64,000 bases of DNA from Microbacterium radiodurans (GTDB lineage Bacteria > Actinomycetota > Actinomycetes > Actinomycetales > Microbacteriaceae), in NCBI RefSeq assembly GCF_008710705.1, contig NZ_VYRZ01000003.1, positions 496,001 to 560,000 of the forward strand. The letters are read 5' to 3'. Below the pieces are notes generated by a model. That model was not told where the DNA came from, ran no database searches, and worked only from the letters and a program-made list of their open reading frames with translations. Positions 56,886 through 64,000 of this stretch are shown piece after piece. The stretch's first letter is position 1. Each line of letters starts with the position of its first letter. The position numbers were made by a program, and so were the translations under genes.

Positions 56886-57973
56886 TGGGCGGCGAGACGG
56901 ACGTCTTCGCCGGGGTCGCCGGTGCCGTGGCCGACGAGCGCGGACTCGTCCACGTCGGCAACCCGCTGCGCGAGCAGCAGCTGCTCGAGCGCGGCACCGC
57001 CGTGGCGCCCCTGGGCGACCGCCGTGTCGTGTCGGTCGCGGGTCCCGACCGGCTGTCGTGGCTCGACTCGCTCACCTCGCAGGCGCTCGCGCAGCTCGCT
57101 CCCGGGGCGAGCACGGAGCTGCTCGTGCTCGATCCCCACGGCCACATCGAGCACGCGGCATCCGTCGTCGACGACGGCGAGACCGCGTGGCTCATCGTCG
57201 ACGCCGACCGGGCGGCGGCTCTCGCGACCTGGCTGCAGCGGATGCGCTTCCGGTTGCGGGTCGAGATCGCCGACCGCGGCGACGAGTTCGCCGTCGTCGG
57301 CGGAACGGCCGCTGCCGTGGATTCCCTGGCAGCCGTCGCGCGGTGGCGCGATCCCTGGCCGAGCGTGTCGATCGGCGGCTGGGGCTACGCGTCCGGTGAC
57401 GGGCACCCCGGCGTCGAGCGCGACTGGTCCGAGGCGGTCGTCTCCCACGAGGTGCTCGCGTCGATCGTCGCCGAGGCGGCCGCGAGCGAGCGCTCGCTCG
57501 CGGGGCGTCTCGCCGCCGACGCGCTCCGGGTCGCCGCCTGGCGTCCCCGCGCCGCGAGCGAGGCCGACGGGACGACGCTCCCGCACGAGGTGGACTGGCT
57601 GCGGACCGCCGTCCACCTGTCGAAAGGCTGCTACCGCGGCCAGGAGACCGTCGCGAAGGTGCACAACCTCGGTCACCCGCCCCGCCGGCTCGTCGCGCTG
57701 CAGCTCGACGGCAGCGACGCGGTGCTCCCCGAGCCTGGCGCCGCGGTCTTCTCGGGCGACGACGAGGTCGGGCGCGTGACGTCGGTCGCGCGCCACTTCG
57801 AGCAGGGGCCGATCGCCCTCGCGATCGTGAAGCGGAGCGTGCCGACGGATGCCGCGCTCACGGTCGCGGTCGACGGCGAGCCGGTGGCCGCCGAGCAGGA
57901 GACGATCGTCCCGCCGGATGCCGGGCGCACGGCGGCGCCGCCGCGGCTGCCCCGCCTGAGCCGCCGCCGCTGA
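56885..57973 (+). CDS. ygfZ: Folate-dependent Fe-S repair protein, YgfZ/GcvT family
   Basis: A 362-residue tetrahydrofolate-binding protein. The YgfZ signature KGCYRGQE is at 247-254, with Cys249. The N-terminal part has VVSVAGPDRLSWLDSLTSQA and VLDPHGHIEHAASVVDD. YgfZ helps assemble or repair iron-sulfur enzymes. Coupled to the nitrobindin gene, which fits an oxidative or nitrosative stress theme (inference). Confidence 0.9.
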   Translation: MGGETDVFAGVAGAVADERGLVHVGNPLREQQLLERGTAVAPLGDRRVVSVAGPDRLSWLDSLTSQALAQLAPGASTELLVLDPHGHIEHAASVVDDGETAWLIVDADRAAALATWLQRMRFRLRVEIADRGDEFAVVGGTAAAVDSLAAVARWRDPWPSVSIGGWGYASGDGHPGVERDWSEAVVSHEVLASIVAEAAASERSLAGRLAADALRVAAWRPRAASEADGTTLPHEVDWLRTAVHLSKGCYRGQETVAKVHNLGHPPRRLVALQLDGSDAVLPEPGAAVFSGDDEVGRVTSVARHFEQGPIALAIVKRSVPTDAALTVAVDGEPVAAEQETIVPPDAGRTAAPPRLPRLSRRR

Positions 57974-57974
57974 C

Positions 57975-59093
57975 GTGGCGCCCGAGCGCGCCGGCGAGCC
58001 GCCCGCGGTCACGGCTCCCGTGACGACCGGGTGGCGCCGCCACATCCGGCCTCGCCGCGGATTCGATCGCTCACGCGAATCGATCCCGGCCATCGTGCAG
58101 ATCACGGTCGCGGCATCCGTCGCCTACGCCTTCGCGCATCTGGTCCTCGGTCACGCGGCGCCCCTGCTGGCCGCGACGGTCACGATCTCGAGCCTGGGTC
58201 TCGTCCGCGACGCGCGCCCCCGGCGCGTGCTCGAGACGGTCATCGGCATGCTCGTGGGCGTCCTGGTCTCCGAGCTCATCGTCGTCGCTCTCGGGTCGGG
58301 AACGTGGCAGCTCGCGGTCGCCCTGATCACGACCCTCATCATCGCCCGGTTCCTCTCCGCTCAGCCGAGCTTCGCGATCGCCGCGGCCATCCAGTCCGTC
58401 ATCGTGATCGCGATCCCGGGCAGCATGCCCTTCATCCGCCTCGTCGACGGACTCGTCGGCGCCGTCGCCGCACTCCTCGCGACGGCGCTCCTCCCGCGTC
58501 GTCCGCTGCGCGAGGCAACGCGCGCCGCCGACGCGCTCTTCGCCGCGTTCGACGGTGCGGCCACGACGGTCATCCAGGCGATGCGGCGGGGCGACCGCGT
58601 CCGCGCCGACCGCGGTCTCGAGAAGGCGCGGTCGCTGCAGCCCCTCGTCGACGACTGGCGGACGTCGCTCGATTCCGGACTCGCCGTCGCCCGGATCTCG
58701 CCGTTCCTGCGACGACAGGGCGCCGAGCTGCAGCGGCAGGAGCGGATGCGCGCGGCGCTCGATCTCGCCACCCGCAACCTGCGCGTCATCGCGCGGCGGG
58801 TCGTGTACTCCCTCGACGACCGCGAGCCGCGGCCCATCGCGGCGGACCTGCTCGCGCACATCATGCGCGGTGCCGACACGCTCGGGCAGTCGGTCCACGA
58901 CATCGCGCTCGAACCCGTCGCCCTCGAGACGCTGCGGGCCGTCGCGGCGCGGCTCGACCCCCGCGACCTCGCGCCCGAATCGTCCCTCGGCGACCAGAAC
59001 ATCATCGCGGCGCTCCGTCCCCTCGTGGTCGATCTGCTGACGGCCGCCGGGATGCCGGTGGCCGAGGCCCGCGCGACGATGCCCCGCATCTGA
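57975..59093 (+). CDS. FUSC family membrane protein
   Basis: A 372-residue protein with an N-terminal six-helix membrane half (SIPAIVQITVAASVAYAFAH, LLAATVTISSLGL, VIGMLVGVLVSELIVVALGS and more) and a cytoplasmic helical C-terminal half (residues about 180-372). The layout matches FUSC/aromatic-acid-exporter type proteins; transport of an aromatic or fusaric-acid-like compound is possible but not shown. Starts at a GTG one base after the ygfZ stop. Confidence 0.75.
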   Translation: MAPERAGEPPAVTAPVTTGWRRHIRPRRGFDRSRESIPAIVQITVAASVAYAFAHLVLGHAAPLLAATVTISSLGLVRDARPRRVLETVIGMLVGVLVSELIVVALGSGTWQLAVALITTLIIARFLSAQPSFAIAAAIQSVIVIAIPGSMPFIRLVDGLVGAVAALLATALLPRRPLREATRAADALFAAFDGAATTVIQAMRRGDRVRADRGLEKARSLQPLVDDWRTSLDSGLAVARISPFLRRQGAELQRQERMRAALDLATRNLRVIARRVVYSLDDREPRPIAADLLAHIMRGADTLGQSVHDIALEPVALETLRAVAARLDPRDLAPESSLGDQNIIAALRPLVVDLLTAAGMPVAEARATMPRI

Positions 59094-59223
59094 CCCTTCG
59101 TGCTCCTGCGGCCCCCTGTGGACCGTGCCGACAGGGCAGATGAGCGGGGGTACCGGCGAAGGCGGCCGGATCGGCCCCGGCGGCCCCGGAGTGGTGTCAG
59201 ATGGAAGCGGAGGTATCGACGAG

Positions 59224-59943
59224 ATGACACAGGCGACACCGGATGCCGCGGCCGACCGGCTGCGCGCCGCGCTGCAGCACGCCGACGGTTCGGAGCGCGT
59301 GCGCAGCGCCCTGGCCGCGGGAACCTACCCGCGCGGATCGTACGTTCGCGTGCTGGTCGACCGTTGCGCGGCCGAACCGGACTTCACGGTGCGCGAGACC
59401 CTGACGTGGGCGCTGACCCGGCAGGACCGCGACCTGACGCTCGCCGCCCTGCTGCCGGAGCTCCGCTCGCCCGTCGCCCAGGCCCGGAGCCAGGCCCTCC
59501 ACACGCTGTCGAAGCTCGGCGACGAGCGGGCGTGGCCGGAGATCACGCCCGCCCTGCTCGACGACGCCGATCCGGACGTCGCCAAGACGGCGTGGCGCGC
59601 GGCATCGGGCCTCGCCCCCGACCGCGACCGCCCCGCCCTCGCCGACGCGCTTGCGACGCATCTGGGGCGCGGCGAGCCGGATCTCCGCCGCAGCCTCAGC
59701 CGCGCGTTCGTCGCGCTGGGCGCCGACGCCGAGGCGGCCGTGGATCGAGCTGCCCGATCGACGGAGTGGGAGGTTCGGATGCACGCACTCGCGACCGCGC
59801 ATCTGCTCGAGAACCCCGAGGACAGCTTCGAGACGGCGGTGGCCGAGGCCCGTCGCACGTCGGCCCGTCGTGACGCCGCCGGCTGGGACGACGGGGCCCG
59901 GTCCGACCGCGCGAGCGGCGACGGCCCCCCACCCGCGCGCTAG
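59224..59943 (+). CDS. HEAT-repeat protein
   Basis: A 239-residue alpha-solenoid. Repeats of about 30 residues read TLTWALTRQDRDLTLAALLP ELRSPVAQARSQALHTLSKL and DERAWPEITPALLDDADPDV AKTAWRAASG, as in HEAT/PBS-lyase-type repeats. It would act as a binding scaffold. The ATG at 59224 follows GGAGG. The C-terminal 30 residues are disordered. Its stop overlaps the convergent methyltransferase gene by four bases. Confidence 0.75.
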   Translation: MTQATPDAAADRLRAALQHADGSERVRSALAAGTYPRGSYVRVLVDRCAAEPDFTVRETLTWALTRQDRDLTLAALLPELRSPVAQARSQALHTLSKLGDERAWPEITPALLDDADPDVAKTAWRAASGLAPDRDRPALADALATHLGRGEPDLRRSLSRAFVALGADAEAAVDRAARSTEWEVRMHALATAHLLENPEDSFETAVAEARRTSARRDAAGWDDGARSDRASGDGPPPAR

Positions 59944-60767
59944 GACCCGGCTGACGGGCGCACCGTCTCCCACGGCACCGTGACCTCTCCGAGTCGCCAC
60001 CGCGCCCGCGGGCCGAGGTCGACGCCGCGCCCGGCGAGAGCCTCGACCGCGGTCCGCCACCGCTGCACCGGCCCGAACGCGGACGCCGGCGCCGCCCGCA
60101 TCCATTCGTCCTCGAGCGCGCTCAGCAGCTCGTGCACCCGCTCGCCCGGCACGTTCCGGTGGATCAGCGCCTTCGGCAGACGCTCGGCGGCGATTGCGGG
60201 GGAGTCGAGTCCGGCGAGCCGCAGCGAGATCGTGAGCGAGCGCGGGGCGGCGTCGGCGCCGACCTCGATCCAGGTGCTGACGCGTCCGATCTCGTCGCAG
60301 GTGCCCTCGACGAGGATGCCGCCGGACGCCAGCCGGTTCGCCATGCGCGCCCACGCGGCGGCGACATCGCCCTCGTCGTACTGGCGGAGGACGTTGAAGG
60401 CGCGGATGACCGCGGGCCGCCGCCCGCCGGCGACGGGAACCTCGAAGCCGCCGCGCTCGAACCCGACGCGCGCGTCGGTCGCGAACGGCGTCCGCCCGGC
60501 GCGGACCTCGGCGAGCTGCGCGCGGGCGCGCGCCACGCGCTCGGCGTCGATCTCGAGGCCGAGCACCTCGACGTCGGCCCGCTCCGGGCGCAGCCGCGCC
60601 TCGAGTTCGAGAGCCGTGACGCCGCTCGCGCCGTAGCCGAGGTCGACGACGAGCGGATCGGCCGCGCGTCGCAGGGCCGCGTGGCGAGCGATCCAGCGAT
60701 CGACCCGACGCAGCCGGTTGGTGCCCGTCGTGCCGCGGGTCGCCTGGCCGATGGGGGCGGGGGTCAC
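59940..60767 (-). CDS. Class I SAM-dependent methyltransferase-like protein
   Basis: A 275-residue protein with the SAM-binding glycine motif in [20 protein letters not shown] (near 38-57) and the second acidic position in [14 protein letters not shown]. The following strand [19 protein letters not shown] replaces the usual catalytic motif. The target is unknown. GTG start at 60767. It is divergent from gpmA, with 41 bases between starts. Confidence 0.75.
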   Translation of the reverse strand: MTPAPIGQATRGTTGTNRLRRVDRWIARHAALRRAADPLVVDLGYGASGVTALELEARLRPERADVEVLGLEIDAERVARARAQLAEVRAGRTPFATDARVGFERGGFEVPVAGGRRPAVIRAFNVLRQYDEGDVAAAWARMANRLASGGILVEGTCDEIGRVSTWIEVGADAAPRSLTISLRLAGLDSPAIAAERLPKALIHRNVPGERVHELLSALEDEWMRAAPASAFGPVQRWRTAVEALAGRGVDLGPRARWRLGEVTVPWETVRPSAGS

Positions 60768-60795
60768 CTCCCCATGATCGCAGGCTCCGGCTCGG

Positions 60796-60801
60796 TAGAC
60801 T
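60796..60801 (+). promoter_or_regulatory. -10 box of a leaderless promoter (TAGACT) for gpmA
   Basis: TAGACT, seven bases, then ATG at 60809. Confidence 0.6.
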
Positions 60802-60808
60802 CGGGTGC

Positions 60809-61558
60809 ATGAGTGCGCCGTACACGCTGATCCTCCTCCGCCACGGGCAGAGCGAGTGGAACAAGTCGAACCAGTTCACCGGATGGGTCGACGTGCGACT
60901 CACCGAGCAGGGCAGAGCCGAGGCGCAGCGCGGCGGTGAGATGCTCGCCGAGGCCGGACTCGAGCCCGACGTGCTGTACACGTCCGTGCTCAGCCGCGCC
61001 ATCCAGACCGCGCAGATCGCGCTCGACGCGGCGGATCGCCTGTGGATCCCGGTCAAGCGCTCGTGGCGCCTGAACGAGCGCCACTACGGCGCGCTGCAGG
61101 GCAAGGACAAGGCGCAGACCCTGGAGGAGTTCGGGAACGACCAGTTCATGCTCTGGCGTCGCTCGTTCGACGTGCCGCCGCCGGAGCTGGCCGACGACGA
61201 TCCCTACAGCCAGGTCGGCGACCCGCGATACGTCGGCATCGACGGCGAGGTGCCTCGCACCGAGTCGCTCGCGCTCGTCATCGATCGGCTGCTGCCGTAC
61301 TGGGAGTCCGACATCGCCGCCGACCTGCGCGAGGGCAAGACCGTGCTCGTCGCCGCGCACGGCAACTCGCTGCGCGCGCTCGTGAAGCACCTCGAGGGCA
61401 TCAGCGACGACGACATCGCCGAGCTGAACATCCCCACCGGCATCCCGCTCGTCTACAAGCTCAACGAGGACCTCACCCCGGCAGGGCCCGGCGAGTACCT
61501 CGACCCCGAGGCCGCCGCTGCCGGCGCGGCCGCCGTGGCGAACCAGGGCAAGGCCTGA
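60809..61558 (+). CDS. gpmA: 2,3-bisphosphoglycerate-dependent phosphoglycerate mutase
   Basis: A 249-residue glycolytic enzyme interconverting 3- and 2-phosphoglycerate. [20 protein letters not shown] holds the phosphorylated His12; [34 protein letters not shown] (proton-donor Glu) and [18 protein letters not shown] (second His) are all present. It lies next to phoU and senX3-regX3 as in mycobacteria. Confidence 0.97.
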   Translation: MSAPYTLILLRHGQSEWNKSNQFTGWVDVRLTEQGRAEAQRGGEMLAEAGLEPDVLYTSVLSRAIQTAQIALDAADRLWIPVKRSWRLNERHYGALQGKDKAQTLEEFGNDQFMLWRRSFDVPPPELADDDPYSQVGDPRYVGIDGEVPRTESLALVIDRLLPYWESDIAADLREGKTVLVAAHGNSLRALVKHLEGISDDDIAELNIPTGIPLVYKLNEDLTPAGPGEYLDPEAAAAGAAAVANQGKA

Positions 61559-61582
61559 CACCCGACCCGGTGCCGGGAACGA

Positions 61583-61616
61583 CGGAGGGGCGGTGCCGAT
61601 CGGCACCGCCCCTCCG
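61583..61616. terminator. Bidirectional terminator between gpmA and phoU
   Basis: CGGAGGGGCGGTGCC and GGCACCGCCCCTCCG, 15-bp perfect arms with a GATC loop, sit between the convergent ends of gpmA (61558) and phoU (61634). Confidence 0.8.
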
Positions 61617-61633
61617 CGTTCGTCGGATGCGGG

Positions 61634-62320
61634 TCAGAGACCGGCCTCGCCGACGATGACGTTGATCGTCTCGGTGTCGGGACGCCATTCGCCCGTCGCG
61701 AGATAGGCGACGCGCTTGGCGACGGTGACCGCGTGGTCGGCGAAGCGCTCGTGGTAGCGGCTCGCGAGGGTGGCGTCGACCGTGGCCGCCGCCTCGCCCT
61801 GCCAGTTCTCGCTGAGCACCTTCTCGAACACGCTCAGGTGGAGGTCGTCGAGGCGGTCGTCGAGGTTGCGCAGCGTCTCGACGAGCGCGAGGTCCTCGCT
61901 GCGCAGCAGCTCAGTGAGCGTGCGCGCGACCTCGACGTCGATCTCGCCCATCTGGGTGAACGTGTTCTTCAGGCCCTTGGGGATCGCCCGCTCGGGGAAG
62001 CGCATGCGCGTCAGCTGCGCGACGTGCTCGGCGATGTCGCCCATGCGCTCGAGCGAGGCGCTCATGCGGAGGGCGGCGACGACGATGCGGAGGTCGCGCG
62101 CGACCGGCTGCTGACGGGCGAGGATCTCGATCGCGAGCTCGTCGATCGCGATGGCCTTGTCGTCGATGATCGCGTCGGCGTCGATGACCTCTTCGGCGAG
62201 CGTGATGTCGCTGGTGCCGAACGCGCGGGTGGCCTTCTCGATCGCGACGGTCACCAGCTCGGAGATCTCGACCAGGCGCGCCTGGACGTCCTCGAGGGAC
62301 TGGTGGAAAACTTCGCGCAT
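61634..62320 (-). CDS. phoU: Phosphate signalling regulator PhoU
   Basis: A 228-residue two-bundle helical protein. MREVFHQSLEDVQARLVEIS, QQPVARDLRIVVAALRMSAS LERMGDIAEHVAQLTRMR and the second-half YHERFADHAVTVAKRVAYLATGE contain the E/D-rich metal-binding repeats of PhoU. It dampens Pho signalling by linking the Pst transporter to the sensor kinase. It is divergent from senX3 with GGTGAAC repeats between. Confidence 0.95.
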   Translation of the reverse strand: MREVFHQSLEDVQARLVEISELVTVAIEKATRAFGTSDITLAEEVIDADAIIDDKAIAIDELAIEILARQQPVARDLRIVVAALRMSASLERMGDIAEHVAQLTRMRFPERAIPKGLKNTFTQMGEIDVEVARTLTELLRSEDLALVETLRNLDDRLDDLHLSVFEKVLSENWQGEAAATVDATLASRYHERFADHAVTVAKRVAYLATGEWRPDTETINVIVGEAGL

Positions 62321-62389
62321 CGGAGCACCTTCCTCATTGCGGAGACAGCACGAGGCCGCGAATGCGGCTCGGCGATTGTCCCCCTCTCA

Positions 62390-62418
62390 GGTTAACGAAC
62401 GGTGCCGACACGGTGAAC
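62390..62418. promoter_or_regulatory. Candidate PHO box between phoU and senX3
   Basis: GGTTAAC (62390-62396), GGTGCCG (62401-62407) and GGTGAAC (62412-62418) step by exactly 11 bases, as at pstS. The outer two units are strong, the middle weak. Autoregulation of senX3-regX3 or phoU is the likely role. Confidence 0.55.
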
Positions 62419-62477
62419 ATCGCGGCGGGAGGGGCGATATGGCCGGGAGGTGAACGATCCGGCCGGATGCGACGTCC

Positions 62478-62483
62478 TACTCT
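62478..62483 (+). promoter_or_regulatory. -10 box of a leaderless promoter (TACTCT) for senX3
   Basis: TACTCT, six bases, then ATG at 62490. Confidence 0.6.
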
Positions 62484-62489
62484 GGATTC

Positions 62490-63695
62490 ATGGATCCGAC
62501 GCAGCTGGCGCTGGTGGCACTGCTCGCGGGAGCGATCGTCGGGGTCCTCGTCACCGCTCTCGTCGTCGTGGCCCTCCGCGCCCGGGATCGAGCCCGCGAG
62601 CAGGCGGATGGGGACGTTCCCGCCGGCGCGCGCGAGGTGCTCGCCGCGATGGACGAGGCGGCCCTCATCGTCGACGCCTCCTTCCTGATCGTCGCGAACT
62701 CGCCGACGGCCGAGCTGTTCGGGCTGCGGGCGGGTGAGTCGATCCCCGGTGACGAGCTGCGCGAGCTTCTGCGCGCGTCGCGGGGCGTGTCGCATTCCGA
62801 GACCGGCACGCTGCGCCTGCGCCGCGGGGTGGCGCCGGCCGAGCCGCGCCTGATCGTGGCCCGCGCGAGCAGCATCACCCCGCGCCTGACCCTCGTCCTC
62901 GTGCGCGACATCACCGAGCGCGAGCGGGTCGAGGAGATGCGCCGCGATTTCGTCGCCAACACCAGCCACGAGCTCAAGACGCCCGTGGGCGCCGTCACGC
63001 TCCTGGCCGAGGCGATCGAGTCGGCCGCCGACGATCCCGAGCAGGTGCGCTCGTTCGCCACGCGTCTGAGCGGCGAGGCGACGCGGCTCGGCAACCTCAC
63101 CTCGCGCATCATGAGCCTCTCGCGCCTGCAGTCCTCGGACGAGCTCACCGAGCTCCGCGACGTCGCGGTCGACGAGGTCATCACCTCGGCCATCGAGACG
63201 CACGCGATCGCGGCCGAGTCCGCCGGCGTCACGCTCGTGCGCGGGGGCACCCGCGGGCTGTACGTGCGCGGCGACGTGCAGGTGCTCAGCGAGGCGGTGG
63301 GCAATCTCATCGCCAACGCGATCGCCTATTCGCCGCCCGCCAGCCACGTCGGCATCGGGGTGAAGAGCGCGCCCGAGGCCGTCGAGATCGCCGTGACCGA
63401 CCGTGGCATCGGCATCCCCGAGAGCGACCAGCAGCGCGTGTTCGAGCGCTTCTACCGCGCCGATCACGCCCGCTCGCGCCGCACCGGCGGCACGGGGCTC
63501 GGGCTGTCGATCGTCAAGCACGCCGTGCAGCGCCACGGCGGCGAGGTCCAGCTCTGGTCGCGTCCCGGACGGGGCTCGACCTTCACCATCCGCCTTCCCG
63601 CCGTCGCGGGACCCGAGGGCGCCGCGCCGGTGAAGAAGGCCAAGAAGAGGATCGCCCGGGCGACGCCAGCCCGGACGAAGGGAGAAACCGCATGA
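62490..63695 (+). CDS. senX3: Sensor histidine kinase SenX3 (PhoR-like)
   Basis: A 401-residue kinase with one clear N-terminal helix (LALVALLAGAIVGVLVTALV), a short PAS-like region (about 50-135) and a kinase core. His160 lies in FVANTSHELKTPVGAV; N-box LIANAIAYSPPASHVG, DRGIGIPESDQQRVFERFYR and GTGLGLSIVKHAVQRHGG follow. It senses phosphate limitation together with PhoU and the Pst system. The C-terminus is Lys/Arg-rich. Its stop overlaps the regX3 start (ATGA). Confidence 0.93.
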   Translation: MDPTQLALVALLAGAIVGVLVTALVVVALRARDRAREQADGDVPAGAREVLAAMDEAALIVDASFLIVANSPTAELFGLRAGESIPGDELRELLRASRGVSHSETGTLRLRRGVAPAEPRLIVARASSITPRLTLVLVRDITERERVEEMRRDFVANTSHELKTPVGAVTLLAEAIESAADDPEQVRSFATRLSGEATRLGNLTSRIMSLSRLQSSDELTELRDVAVDEVITSAIETHAIAAESAGVTLVRGGTRGLYVRGDVQVLSEAVGNLIANAIAYSPPASHVGIGVKSAPEAVEIAVTDRGIGIPESDQQRVFERFYRADHARSRRTGGTGLGLSIVKHAVQRHGGEVQLWSRPGRGSTFTIRLPAVAGPEGAAPVKKAKKRIARATPARTKGETA

Positions 63696-64000
63696 CCCGT
63701 GTTCTGCTCGTCGAGGATGAGCCCGATCTCGCCGAACCGCTCGCCTACCTGCTGCGTCGGGAGGGCTTCGAGGTCGAGATCGCCGAGGACGGCCCCGCCG
63801 CCCTCGAGGCCTTCGACGCCCGCGGCGCGGACATCGTGCTGCTCGATCTGATGCTGCCGGGGATGCCCGGCACGGAGGTGTGCCGCATCATCCGGACCAC
63901 CTCGAAGCTCCCGATCATCATGCTGACGGCCAAGGACTCCGAGGTCGACATCGTCGTGGGCCTCGAGCTCGGCGCCGACGACTACGTCACCAAGCCCTAC
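63692..64000 (+). CDS. regX3: Response regulator RegX3 (PhoB-like), partial
   Basis: The first 103 residues of an OmpR-family regulator, cut by the right edge. RVLLVEDEPDLAEPLAYLLR, the phosphorylated Asp52 in IVLLDLMLPGMPGTEV, Thr in PIIMLTAKDSEVD and the Lys in YVTKPY are the standard receiver residues. The DNA-binding domain is outside the window. It should bind the GGTGAAC repeats at pstS and upstream of senX3. RBS GGGAG precedes the ATG. Confidence 0.93.
   Translation, partial: MTRVLLVEDEPDLAEPLAYLLRREGFEVEIAEDGPAALEAFDARGADIVLLDLMLPGMPGTEVCRIIRTTSKLPIIMLTAKDSEVDIVVGLELGADDYVTKPY

Noticed and set aside
62449..62455. Further GGTGAAC as part of the PHO box near senX3
   Set aside because: It is 37 bases from the nearest unit and out of the 11-base register, so I did not include it in the box.

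Overview
The window reads as chromosome of a high-GC actinobacterium, most likely Microbacteriaceae and probably Microbacterium or a close relative. The evidence is very GC-rich codon use, many GTG starts, frequent GTGA/ATGA/TGATG stop-start overlaps, many apparently leaderless promoters (a TANNNT box six or seven bases before the start codon), and actinobacterial hallmark genes: senX3-regX3 beside gpmA and phoU, mutT1-ppk, glnR, sigK-rskA. All identifications come from reading the sequence; no database search was run.

Layout. 1-10.4 kb: redox and small-molecule genes (enone reductase with a DUF1304 protein and a divergent TetR regulator, an SDR, a GMC oxidoreductase with a partner subunit, a PhzF-like isomerase), then a MarR regulator facing a stand-alone ribB followed by an acyltransferase and two small genes. 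10.3-14.6 kb: a less conserved accessory patch with two broken genes (an XRE regulator with an internal amber codon and a frameshifted membrane protein), an orphan HsdR_N-type nuclease-like gene and several small membrane proteins, many of them leaderless. 14.7-23.2 kb: a DapA-like aldolase and a tightly packed six-gene surface-glycan operon: GtrA-like protein, cellulose-synthase-like GT2, GT39-type mannosyltransferase, a DUF4397 surface protein, a lipoprotein that fuses a GH8 (BcsZ-like) glycanase to a sortase, and a polyprenol-phosphate sugar synthase. 23.2-31.8 kb: a GH3 beta-glycosidase with a five-gene Opp/Dpp-family ABC importer and a divergent TetR gene.

31.8-40.3 kb: a PIN protein, a secreted DUF2599 protein, tRNA-Lys, a fasciclin lipoprotein facing the SigK/RskA pair (the mycobacterial SigK-MPT70/83 arrangement), a candidate structured small RNA, an aminodeoxychorismate-lyase-like PLP enzyme and a DUF559 protein. 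39.2-40.9 kb is rich in repeats, including four copies of a palindromic element bounded by GATGCAAGG/CCTTGCATC. 40.95-45.0 kb: the pstSCAB operon with a PHO box. 45.2-52 kb: a histone-like Lys/Ala-rich protein, a giant Pls/PosA-type NRPS (adenylation-thiolation-membrane-three tandem domains, the epsilon-poly-lysine synthetase architecture), an M1 aminopeptidase and a phosphopantetheinyl transferase. 52-64 kb: housekeeping genes mutT1-ppk, glnR, nitrobindin, ygfZ, FUSC, a HEAT-repeat protein, a methyltransferase, gpmA, phoU and senX3-regX3 (cut at the right edge).

Phosphate runs through the right half: pstSCAB, ppk, phoU and senX3-regX3 lie within 23 kb, with GGTGAAC direct repeats at 11-bp steps upstream of pstS and between phoU and senX3. 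The two most unusual systems are the glycan operon with the GH8-sortase fusion and the Pls-peptidase-PPTase group. A third theme is short palindromic elements in intergenic space, of at least two repeated designs.
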